From Desulfobacca_B sp046538075 (GTDB taxonomy: Bacteria; Desulfobacterota; Desulfobaccia; Desulfobaccales; Desulfobaccaceae), in contig JBKHJN010000011.1 in assembly GCA_046538075.1 (NCBI GenBank), forward strand, positions 8,839-72,838: a DNA stretch of 64,000 nt, written 5' to 3'. This document shows positions 51,510 through 58,554 of the stretch, piece after piece. How positions within the stretch are numbered: position 1 is the stretch's first letter; each line of letters opens with the position of its first letter. A model generated the notes under the pieces. The model was not told the DNA's origin. It made no database searches and saw only the letters and a list, made by a program, of their open reading frames with translations. Position numbers and translations under genes: made by a program.

Positions 51510-52276
51510 GTTTAATCCAGGAGCCATTTTCTGAAGGCAACTCGCTGGTGCACCGCTTGGACCCCCGGGGCAAACTCGTGGTGGCCGTCCTCTTTACCCT
51601 TCAGATGGCCACCGCCGCCACTTATGCGGCAACCCTGGCGGGACTAGCAGTGGCCCTCTTCTTTCTGGCCCTGGCCCGTCTGTCTCTGAAAAAAGTGGTG
51701 GCCCGGCTGTTGGTAGTGAACAGCTTTATTTTCTTTCTCTGGTTCGTCCTGCCCCTGACCTATCCGGGTGATGTGATCTTCCAGTACGGACCCCTGGCCG
51801 CTACTCGGCAAGGCCTGCTCTTTACTGGTTTGATCACCCTGAAATCCAACGCCATTATCATTGTCCTGATTGCCCTGGTCGCCACCGTACCGGTGATTAC
51901 CTTGGGGCAGGCCCTGCAGAATCTATGGCTGCCTGACAAATTGTGTCATTTATTGCTTTTTACTTACCGTTATCTGTATGTCTTCGAGGAGGAATTTCAC
52001 CGCCTGGTCCAGGCCATGAAAATCCGGGGGTTCCAACCGCGCACCAATCTCCACACTTATCGCAGCTACGCCTATCTGGCGGCAATGCTGCTGGTACGGA
52101 GCTACGACCGGGCTGACCGGGTTTTTCAGGCCATGTTGTGCCGCGGTTTTCATGGAAGGTTCTACAGCCTGCGGACTTTTTCCTGGCAGCGCCGGGATGG
52201 CTTCTTTGTGGCAGCTTCCCTGCCGGCCTTGGCCGGGCTCGCCTATCTGGAATGGCTGAAGCCTGGCCTGCTGTGA
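51506..52276 (+). CDS. cbiQ: ECF transporter transmembrane subunit (CbiQ/NikQ)
   Basis: About 256 residues from the TTG at 51506, which overlaps the preceding TGA and has AAGGAAGAAG upstream; a GTG at 51470 would be deeper in the previous gene. Five or so membrane segments, the conserved HRLDPRGKL near the N-terminus and the coupling-helix motifs (AMKIRGF and AMLCRGF, each an Ala-Arg-Gly type motif contacting the ATPase). It couples CbiO to CbiM. Confidence 0.92.
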   Translation: MSLIQEPFSEGNSLVHRLDPRGKLVVAVLFTLQMATAATYAATLAGLAVALFFLALARLSLKKVVARLLVVNSFIFFLWFVLPLTYPGDVIFQYGPLAATRQGLLFTGLITLKSNAIIIVLIALVATVPVITLGQALQNLWLPDKLCHLLLFTYRYLYVFEEEFHRLVQAMKIRGFQPRTNLHTYRSYAYLAAMLLVRSYDRADRVFQAMLCRGFHGRFYSLRTFSWQRRDGFFVAASLPALAGLAYLEWLKPGLL

Positions 52277-52279
52277 GAA

Positions 52280-52402
52280 TTATTACTCCGGGCAGTTAGA
52301 AGCTCAATTGGGGAGAGGGGACGGGGGTCGCAGACCCCTGCCCCCTCTCCCAAAAGCTGTTTTCCTTAACCCCAATGCATTTATTTTATCACTTGAGTAA
52401 TA
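52280..52402. repeat. MITE-like palindromic element, copy B
   Basis: It occupies the whole gap between cbiQ and cbiO. The ends TTATTACTCC (52280-52289) and GAGTAATA (52395-52402) contain a 7-bp inverted repeat; a GC-rich hairpin (GGGGAGAGGGG...CCCCCTCTCC) lies inside. Ends are about 75-80 percent identical to copy A at 32556-32727, and the blocks GCTGTTTTCC and AACCCCAAT are shared. It ends 1-2 nt before the cbiO ATG, so it supplies the cbiO ribosome-binding region. Confidence 0.7.
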
Positions 52403-52403
52403 T

Positions 52404-53138
52404 ATGAGCGAACCTTTGATTGCCTTGCACAATATTACCTTTGCCTATCCGGGGGCCGCCTGCCCGGTTTTCCAGGACTTTAATTTTCAGCTGCGGGCAG
52501 GCAATCAAATCGGCCTCGTCGGCCCCAACGGCTGTGGCAAGACCACCCTGCTGCATATTATCATGGGCCTACTGCGGCCCCAGGCCGGGAGAATCGTCAT
52601 ATTCGGCCAGGAGGTCAAAAAAGCCAAGGATTTTGTCGCAGTGCGGCAGAAGATCGGACTGCTGTTTCAAAATGCCGACGACCAGCTATTCTGTCCCACC
52701 GTCCTGGAAGACGTGGCCTTCGGTCCCTTGAACCAGGGAAAGCCGCCAGCCGAAGCGGTGCAGATCGCCCGGAAGACCATGGACCGGCTGGGGCTTTCGG
52801 GCTTTGAAGATCGGGTGACCTATAAGCTGTCCGGAGGCGAGAAAAAACTGGTCTCCCTGGCCACCGTCTTGGCCCTGCAGCCCCAACTGCTGCTGCTGGA
52901 TGAACCTACCACCGGGTTGGATGAGGCCACCAAGCACCGCCTCATCGATATTTTGCAGAATCTGGACATTGCTTATCTGATCGTTTCGCATGAGCATGAT
53001 TTTCTAAACCACACCGTCGGCGAATGCTGCCGGGTCCATGGCCACTGCTGTCAATCCTTGCCGATCTTACCGGGGGAGAAACAGGTTGAAGTTCCCCAGG
53101 GTATAGGTAATGAACCGGATCAGCGTCGCTGCTCTTGA
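52404..53138 (+). CDS. cbiO: ECF transporter ATPase (CbiO/NikO)
   Basis: 244 residues. Walker A GPNGCGKTTLL, Q-loop FQNADDQLF typical of ECF ATPases, signature LSGGEKKLVSLA, Walker B LLLLDEPTTGLDE and the switch SHEHDF are intact. The C-terminus is unusual, with a Cys/His cluster (HTVGECCRVHGHCC). It energises nickel/cobalt import with CbiM and CbiQ. A MITE-like element separates it from cbiQ. Confidence 0.93.
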   Translation: MSEPLIALHNITFAYPGAACPVFQDFNFQLRAGNQIGLVGPNGCGKTTLLHIIMGLLRPQAGRIVIFGQEVKKAKDFVAVRQKIGLLFQNADDQLFCPTVLEDVAFGPLNQGKPPAEAVQIARKTMDRLGLSGFEDRVTYKLSGGEKKLVSLATVLALQPQLLLLDEPTTGLDEATKHRLIDILQNLDIAYLIVSHEHDFLNHTVGECCRVHGHCCQSLPILPGEKQVEVPQGIGNEPDQRRCS

Positions 53139-53183
53139 AAGAAGCTTATTAATGTGAAATAATGGCAACAGAGGTGCAATGAG

Positions 53184-53672
53184 ATGAACCGGACAAAATG
53201 GTCATGGGGTCTTTTTATCATAGGCCTGATGTCGGTCCTGAGTCTGGGGCGGCCCGCAGTGCTGCCGGCTTCCGAGGAACGACTCTCCACAGGCCAACTG
53301 GTCTATGTGTCGGTTTACTCCCATGTATATTATGGTGATTACGAAAAAAGGCTTCTGCTGACCGGAATTCTCAGCATCCGCAACACCGATCCTGCCCACG
53401 AAATCACGATAACCAGGGCGGATTATTACGATTCGGACGGCAAGCTCCTCAGGAAATATCTGTCCAAACCCATAACCCTCAAACCCATGGCCTCCACCCG
53501 GTTAATTGTTAAGGAATCAGACACTTGCGGGGGCTCAGGCGCCAACTTTCTGGTGCAGTGGCAGGCAAAAACCGAAGTCAATGAACCGATAATGGAAGGG
53601 GTGATGATCGGCACTGCGGGACAACAAGGTATTTCCTTCATTTCCAGGGGCAGACCGATTAAGCCTAAATAA
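53184..53672 (+). CDS. DUF3124 exported protein
   Basis: 162 residues with a signal peptide (GLFIIGLMSVLSLGRPAVLPA) and the DUF3124 pattern: GQLVYVSVYSHVYYGD, LTGILSIRNTD, SDTCGGSGANFLVQW. Function unknown; the fold is probably a beta-sandwich in the periplasm. It is convergent with the antiporter gene (6-bp gap) and follows cbiO by 45 bp. Confidence 0.85.
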   Translation: MNRTKWSWGLFIIGLMSVLSLGRPAVLPASEERLSTGQLVYVSVYSHVYYGDYEKRLLLTGILSIRNTDPAHEITITRADYYDSDGKLLRKYLSKPITLKPMASTRLIVKESDTCGGSGANFLVQWQAKTEVNEPIMEGVMIGTAGQQGISFISRGRPIKPK

Positions 53673-53678
53673 TTTCCC

Positions 53679-55835
53679 TCACAATGGGGCGCTGTTCTTC
53701 AGGTTTTCTACCACCTCGGATCTTCCGCCGACAATGAGACGATCTCCGCTCAGGAGAACATCTTTTCCGGTGGGGGTAACCAGCTGCTGCTCCCCGCGGC
53801 GGATACTAATAACTGTGGCGCCATAATTTTCCCGGAATTTCACCTCAGCCAGGGTCTTGCCTATCAAGGGAGAGTCCGGGGCCAGGGAAATTTCGGCGAT
53901 GCCGAAGTGTTTTTCATCAGCCTCTAGTTCTTCAAAGGCCCTGAGTTCCAGGTAGCCTTCGGCCCGGTTGAGCTTTTCAGGCTCGCCCAATAAAACTAAC
54001 CGGTCCTGCGGATACAGGGGGGTATCCGGTTCGGGGTCAAAGAAGGTCCTTCCGCCCCGGCTGATGGCGATGATAGAAACTCCGGTTTCTTGCCGCAGAG
54101 GGATTTCACCGAGGCTGCGCCCGGCAAAAACCGACCCCTGCTCCAGGCGAAAGATTCTCAGGTTCAAGGGCCACTCCCGGCTTTCCGGCAGAATCTGCAG
54201 GGCCGCGGCCAGGGTCTCCGCCGCCTGTTCCGCCGCGTCAGAAAATGGCCGCAGGACCATATCGGCCCCGGCCCCCTCAAAATCCCGCTCTTCCTCCGCC
54301 CGGCGGGCGGTAAGGGCCACTTTCCCCCGATACTTGCGGGCCTTCAAGTTCTTGAGCAGGTTAAGGTTAAGATTTCGGTCGCGTATGGTGCTTACCACCA
54401 GATAGGCCTGATCAAGGGGCAGGTGTTCAAAAATATCTGGGTCACCGACGTCGCCGTAAAAAACCGGCAGACCTTGCTGACGCCAATCATCCAGGACTTC
54501 CGGGTCAAAATCCACGCCCACCAACTTTCTTTTTCTGGACAACAGCCGACGGGCGATGCCGCTGCCATAATTGCCCAGGCCGATGAGGAGAATATCTGAG
54601 GCCGGGACGGTTACCATGCTGTCCCGGGTGGTTTCCCGATAGGGCGTCTGGCGTTCGAACACCTTCAGCCAGGGAGAAAGGAACTGGTACAATGGCCCGG
54701 AATAAAGGATCAGGTAGGTGGAAACGCCGATGGTCACCAGCCCCACCAGGGTGATCAGTCCCATGGTATCCAGGGTTACATGGCCGAGACTCAACCCCAA
54801 GGCCGCCAGGATCAGAGAAAATTCGCTGATCTGGGCTACCGTCAGGCCGGCCAGAAAACCGGTGCGTTTCCGATATCCCATGTAACCCATGATCACCATG
54901 ACGATGAGGGGATTGCCGATCAGGACAAACAGGGAGAAGATCAAGGCCTTGCCCGACTGGGCCCCCAAAACCGACAGATTCAGCCGGGCCCCCAGATCAA
55001 TGAAGAAAAAGACCAGCAGAAAATCCCGCAGACTGACCAGGCGGGAACTGAGGGCCTCCCGGTAGGGAGTTGAGGCCAGGGAGACGCCGCCGAGAAAGGC
55101 CCCCACCTCCTTGCTGAACCCCAGGGCATCGCCGAGCGCCGCCAAAGAAATAGCCCAGGCTAAGGCAAACAGCACCAGCAGTTCCTGAGAGCGGGCCAGG
55201 CGGTTCAGGAAAGGGGGCAGGACATAGCGCATCATCACCGCGATGCCTCCCAGAAAAGCGGCGCCGGTACCCAAAACCCAGACCAGTTGGCTGTAAATGG
55301 ACCAGCCTTCGGCAAGACGACCTCCGGTGGCCGTCAGGCCGATCATCACCAGGACGACCACGATGTCCTGGACAATCAAAAAGCCGATGGCAATGCGGCC
55401 ATGCAGCGAGTCGATTTCCCCCTTGTCGGAGAGGAGCTTGACGATAATGATAGTGCTGGAAAAGGTCAAGGCCACGGCCACATATACCGATTCCACTACG
55501 CCTAGGCCCAGCCCCAGGGCAATCAGGAAACCGAAGACCGAAGTAAAGGCGACCTGGCCCAGGCCGGTGGCCAGCGCTACCGGTCCCATGGTGCGGATGA
55601 GATGCAGATCGAGTTTAAGCCCTACCACAAACAACAGCACGGCGATGCCGATATGGCCCAGTAATTCGATCTCCTCATAACTGGTAATCAGGCCCAGGCC
55701 GGATGGGCCCACCAGAATGCCGGCCGCTAAGAGACAGACAATCAAGGGCTGCCGCAGCACCAGGCCGATAATTCCCAGGACCGAGGCCGCTAAGAGAAGA
55801 GCGGTGATTTCATAGAACAGGTTTTCAAACATCAT
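53679..55835 (-). CDS. KefB-type cation:proton antiporter with TrkA domains
   Basis: 718 residues: CPA2 membrane domain of about twelve segments (residues 1-385), TrkA-N nucleotide-binding domain (ILLIGLGNYGSGIARRLL), then two TrkA-C domains in tandem (about 535-620 and 635-715; EIPLRQETGVSIIAISRGG and EVKFRENYGATVISIRRGE are matching segments). It exchanges K+ or Na+ for H+ under ligand control. It is the last gene of the long minus-strand run. Confidence 0.93.
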   Translation of the reverse strand: MMFENLFYEITALLLAASVLGIIGLVLRQPLIVCLLAAGILVGPSGLGLITSYEEIELLGHIGIAVLLFVVGLKLDLHLIRTMGPVALATGLGQVAFTSVFGFLIALGLGLGVVESVYVAVALTFSSTIIIVKLLSDKGEIDSLHGRIAIGFLIVQDIVVVLVMIGLTATGGRLAEGWSIYSQLVWVLGTGAAFLGGIAVMMRYVLPPFLNRLARSQELLVLFALAWAISLAALGDALGFSKEVGAFLGGVSLASTPYREALSSRLVSLRDFLLVFFFIDLGARLNLSVLGAQSGKALIFSLFVLIGNPLIVMVIMGYMGYRKRTGFLAGLTVAQISEFSLILAALGLSLGHVTLDTMGLITLVGLVTIGVSTYLILYSGPLYQFLSPWLKVFERQTPYRETTRDSMVTVPASDILLIGLGNYGSGIARRLLSRKRKLVGVDFDPEVLDDWRQQGLPVFYGDVGDPDIFEHLPLDQAYLVVSTIRDRNLNLNLLKNLKARKYRGKVALTARRAEEERDFEGAGADMVLRPFSDAAEQAAETLAAALQILPESREWPLNLRIFRLEQGSVFAGRSLGEIPLRQETGVSIIAISRGGRTFFDPEPDTPLYPQDRLVLLGEPEKLNRAEGYLELRAFEELEADEKHFGIAEISLAPDSPLIGKTLAEVKFRENYGATVISIRRGEQQLVTPTGKDVLLSGDRLIVGGRSEVVENLKNSAPL

Positions 55836-55883
55836 AGCTATTCACCACGACCACAAAAGCTGATTAAGCGCGAAAGAGTTTTT

Positions 55884-56672
55884 TCATTTTTCTACCTGGC
55901 GAAGAGCCTCGTCAGTGGTCGCTCCTAATACTTTGGATTTAAAGGTCTCATCCTCAGGCAGTTCCACTTCCCATTTGGGCAAGAGATCAATCTGGATTAC
56001 CGCCCAATCTATCTGACATTCGAGAACGTGTCCGCCGCCGCTCCGATCTTCGGTTAAGAAATGCAAGTGATATTCCGGCACCCGGAGATTTTTGCTGAAC
56101 CGGGGCGAGTAGAAGCCAACCATAGTGCCGTTAACATTCTGGAACTCAAAGATCTGTTGGTTTTTTACCACCTCGGTTAAGCACCGGTAGGGCTTCTCTT
56201 GTGGGGGGACGCTTCGGGCTTTGAGGTATGGAAACCGCCCCTGAATCTGGATGGCATAAAATAGATTGAGGCTGGGGAGAAGGGCATCTATCTCTTGAGT
56301 CAGTTGCTGGTAATTTTCTATTAGCTTGATTTTTTTATTAATTTCGGGGCGGAAAAAGGCCACCGAGGCATAGGGGGTCAACTCCTGGTCACCTAGCCGG
56401 AGAACCTGGCCATCGGCCCTAACCTGGTAAAACTGCCCCTGTAATCCTACTAACTCGCCATCCAGCCCGTTGAGGGTGCCAATGCCCATATCTCCCTTGG
56501 TCTTTAAATGGCCGATGCTGGTATTGCCATCATATACTCCCTGCATCAATGCCTGAATGGTGGACACCTGATAAAGGGTTGACGAGGAGGGCACGGCCGC
56601 AGTACAGCCAGCGGTTAGAATCAACAGGCACAAAAATGTCCAGAATCTAGGTAGTGCTATCCTAAGATACAT
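55884..56672 (-). CDS. budA: Acetolactate decarboxylase homologue with lipoprotein signal
   Basis: 262 residues. From residue 34 the sequence follows alpha-acetolactate decarboxylase: LYQVSTIQALMQGVYDG, GDMGIGTLNGLDGELVGLQG, and the zinc-binding histidines in EYHLHFLTED-RSGGGHVLE. BudA makes acetoin from acetolactate. Residues 1-23 are a signal with lipobox LTAGC, so this copy would be anchored outside the cytoplasm. The ATG and first seven codons (MYLRIAL) lie within the IS1-like element (56650-57436), so the present start appears to be created by the insertion. Confidence 0.8.
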   Translation of the reverse strand: MYLRIALPRFWTFLCLLILTAGCTAAVPSSSTLYQVSTIQALMQGVYDGNTSIGHLKTKGDMGIGTLNGLDGELVGLQGQFYQVRADGQVLRLGDQELTPYASVAFFRPEINKKIKLIENYQQLTQEIDALLPSLNLFYAIQIQGRFPYLKARSVPPQEKPYRCLTEVVKNQQIFEFQNVNGTMVGFYSPRFSKNLRVPEYHLHFLTEDRSGGGHVLECQIDWAVIQIDLLPKWEVELPEDETFKSKVLGATTDEALRQVEK

Positions 56673-57436
56673 AAGAATTTTTCCTGAAGCTCGGCGAAGT
56701 GATGTTTTTGCTCAAAGTAGGCCCATAGGCGCATGGTCAGGTCCACCATTTTTGACGACTGGGAAACCACTTTGGTGCGTCGGGTGAAGCGGTATACTCG
56801 ATGGCGAGTATTGGCATTGTCACTTTCTAGCAACTGGGTTTCCACCTTACCTACGACATGCTGAGCAGGGTGGTATCACGTCGTGGTAGACGGACCAATC
56901 ATCGGTGTAGTGGATGCATCCGGGACGGGCAATTCGTTCCCAGAGGCGTTCAAAGGCAGCATGATCACGGCCACCCACCACCCAGGCGACACAACGCCGT
57001 GGGCCACGGTCATAGGCTTTCCAAATCCAACACTTGTTTTTTTTGTATGAAGAAAATGCCACAATTCATCCAGCTCCATTTCCCGGATATCTTCCCGGAC
57101 GTCGGGTTCCGGCAACGCCTCCGCGGCTTGGCGCACCCATTTGTAGGTGCTGACCGCAGAGACATTGAGCAACTTTCCCAGCCAGCGGAAACTGGCTTTG
57201 CCGAAGCTGTACAGCAGGACCGCCAGAGCCTTGGTGGCTTCCGAACGGCCGCGCCTGGGAGTTGCGGTAAAATTATACCCGCAGGATCGGCACCGATAAC
57301 GCTGGTGGCCGCGCACAAAGCCATGTTTGACAAACGAGGTGCTGCCACATCTCTTGCACGAAATTTCCATAAAGTAACCTCCTGCATGGTTCCAGGAGGC
57401 ATTATATCAAATTATATATCTTTTGTTAACACTCTC
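56650..57436 (-). mobile_element. IS1-family-like insertion sequence, decayed
   Basis: About 787 bp, close to the 768 bp of IS1. Imperfect terminal repeats: GGTAGTGCTATCCTAAG at 56650-56666 and, on the other strand, GAGAGTGTTAACAAAAG at 57436-57420 (11 of 17 match; the first resembles the IS1 end). Transposase reading frames fill the interior. No target-site duplication is visible beside the ends, suggesting an old insertion. It sits between the histidine kinase and acetolactate decarboxylase genes. Confidence 0.75.
56657..57370 (-). pseudogene. IS1-like transposase (InsA-InsB'), frameshifted
   Basis: The InsA part starts at 57370 with zinc-finger pairs CKRCGSTSF and CRSCGYNF and reaches ELDELWHFLHTKK. 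At the A8 run near 57034-57041 a -1 shift, as in programmed IS1 frameshifting, joins it to NKCWIWKAYDRG, AWVVGGRDHAAFERLWERI, YTDDWSVYHDVIPP. Near 56870-56880 a second shift of +1, not expected in IS1, is needed to continue in QLLESDNANTRHRVYRFTRR to the stop at 56657. The second shift looks like a disabling mutation or a sequencing error. Confidence 0.75.
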
Positions 57437-58504
57437 TTACGATTTATGGAATTCTAAAATAAAAGTGGCGCCCGCCCCGGGTTCGCTCCACACTGACAAA
57501 CGGCCACCGCTTTTGGCCATAAGGTGGGTGGTCACTTTCAGCCCCAGTTTGCTGCTGTCTGAATCCTTCGGGTCGGCGGCCCCGACCAGGTTGCGTTTTA
57601 ATTTTTCCACTTCCAGACCCGGACCATTGTCCTGCACTTGCACCCGCACCCAACGGTCCCGGTCCGATACTTCCACTTGAATGAAGTCGCCGAATCTCAT
57701 GGAGTTGCTCAGGATATTTTGTAAGATCACTTCCATGGTGCAGGGCTCGAAGGCAAAGTACAGGGAATCCTGGCAACTTTCCAGGGGCTGGCCATTAACT
57801 TCCAGGCGGATGGCTTTGTCCCGGAAGCGCAGCCGCAAAAGGTCATGGATGGAGCGCCGCAGTAAGCTGTAGAAATCCATATATTCCGGGGTTAGGCTGT
57901 CGCTGGTCAGGGCTTTCAGAAAATGCAGTTCTTCATCCAGGGTTTGGGTGAGACGTTGGGCGGCGTCCTCCAATACCCCGACATTTTGCTTCAAGGACTC
58001 GTATTCTTTATAAAATTCATTATAGGTGGAGCAGTTCGCACTGGCGCATTGGCGAAAGGATTCGTCCAGAATAGTCAATTTCTTTCTCACCCGGTTGGCG
58101 AAGCCGCGAATCCCAATAGTCAGGTTTTTGTAATGATGCCTTAAAGTTGCTACCTGGATCTCGAATTGCTGGCTGAGGGTCTTAAGGCGTTGGCGATGCT
58201 CTTTGAGATGCTGCAAGGCTTTGCCTAACACGGCCCCAAAGACCGCGCCGGTCAGGGTGTAAGTCAGGATACTCAACCACCTCTCAGAGCTTAGACTGAA
58301 GAGAATCGCCTGGCCCAGCTGCAATGGTTCCCGGAAACAGATGAAGCCGTACATTCTTTGAATCACTACAGGCAGGGGATGGGCCAGGAATAATCCTACT
58401 AAACCGCCCAGCAGCAGGCCTAACCAGGGATAATACCAGACAGACTGGGGAAGTTTGGGTTCCAACACTACCGGTTTCTTACCTTCGTTTTCCGACTGTG
58501 GCAT
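57437..58504 (-). CDS. Membrane histidine kinase
   Basis: About 355 residues from the ATG at 58504 (GAGGTG upstream; ATG 58525 is possible). Two membrane segments (WLGLLLGGLVGLFLAHPLPV; LSILTYTLTGAVFGAVLG), a coiled coil, a HxxKN-type phosphoacceptor helix (LRHHYKNLTIGIRGF), and an HATPase domain with N box LQNILSNSMRFG, DNGPGL and LGLKVTTHLMAKSGG. The stop codon TAA (57437-57439) lies directly at the IS1-like boundary, so the last residues (ILEFHKS) may differ slightly from the ancestral end. No response regulator is adjacent. Confidence 0.85.
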   Translation of the reverse strand: MPQSENEGKKPVVLEPKLPQSVWYYPWLGLLLGGLVGLFLAHPLPVVIQRMYGFICFREPLQLGQAILFSLSSERWLSILTYTLTGAVFGAVLGKALQHLKEHRQRLKTLSQQFEIQVATLRHHYKNLTIGIRGFANRVRKKLTILDESFRQCASANCSTYNEFYKEYESLKQNVGVLEDAAQRLTQTLDEELHFLKALTSDSLTPEYMDFYSLLRRSIHDLLRLRFRDKAIRLEVNGQPLESCQDSLYFAFEPCTMEVILQNILSNSMRFGDFIQVEVSDRDRWVRVQVQDNGPGLEVEKLKRNLVGAADPKDSDSSKLGLKVTTHLMAKSGGRLSVWSEPGAGATFILEFHKS

Positions 58505-58554
58505 CTGGCACCTCAATTTATCCATCCCAGGCTTTTATCAAATTCCCGAAGCCA

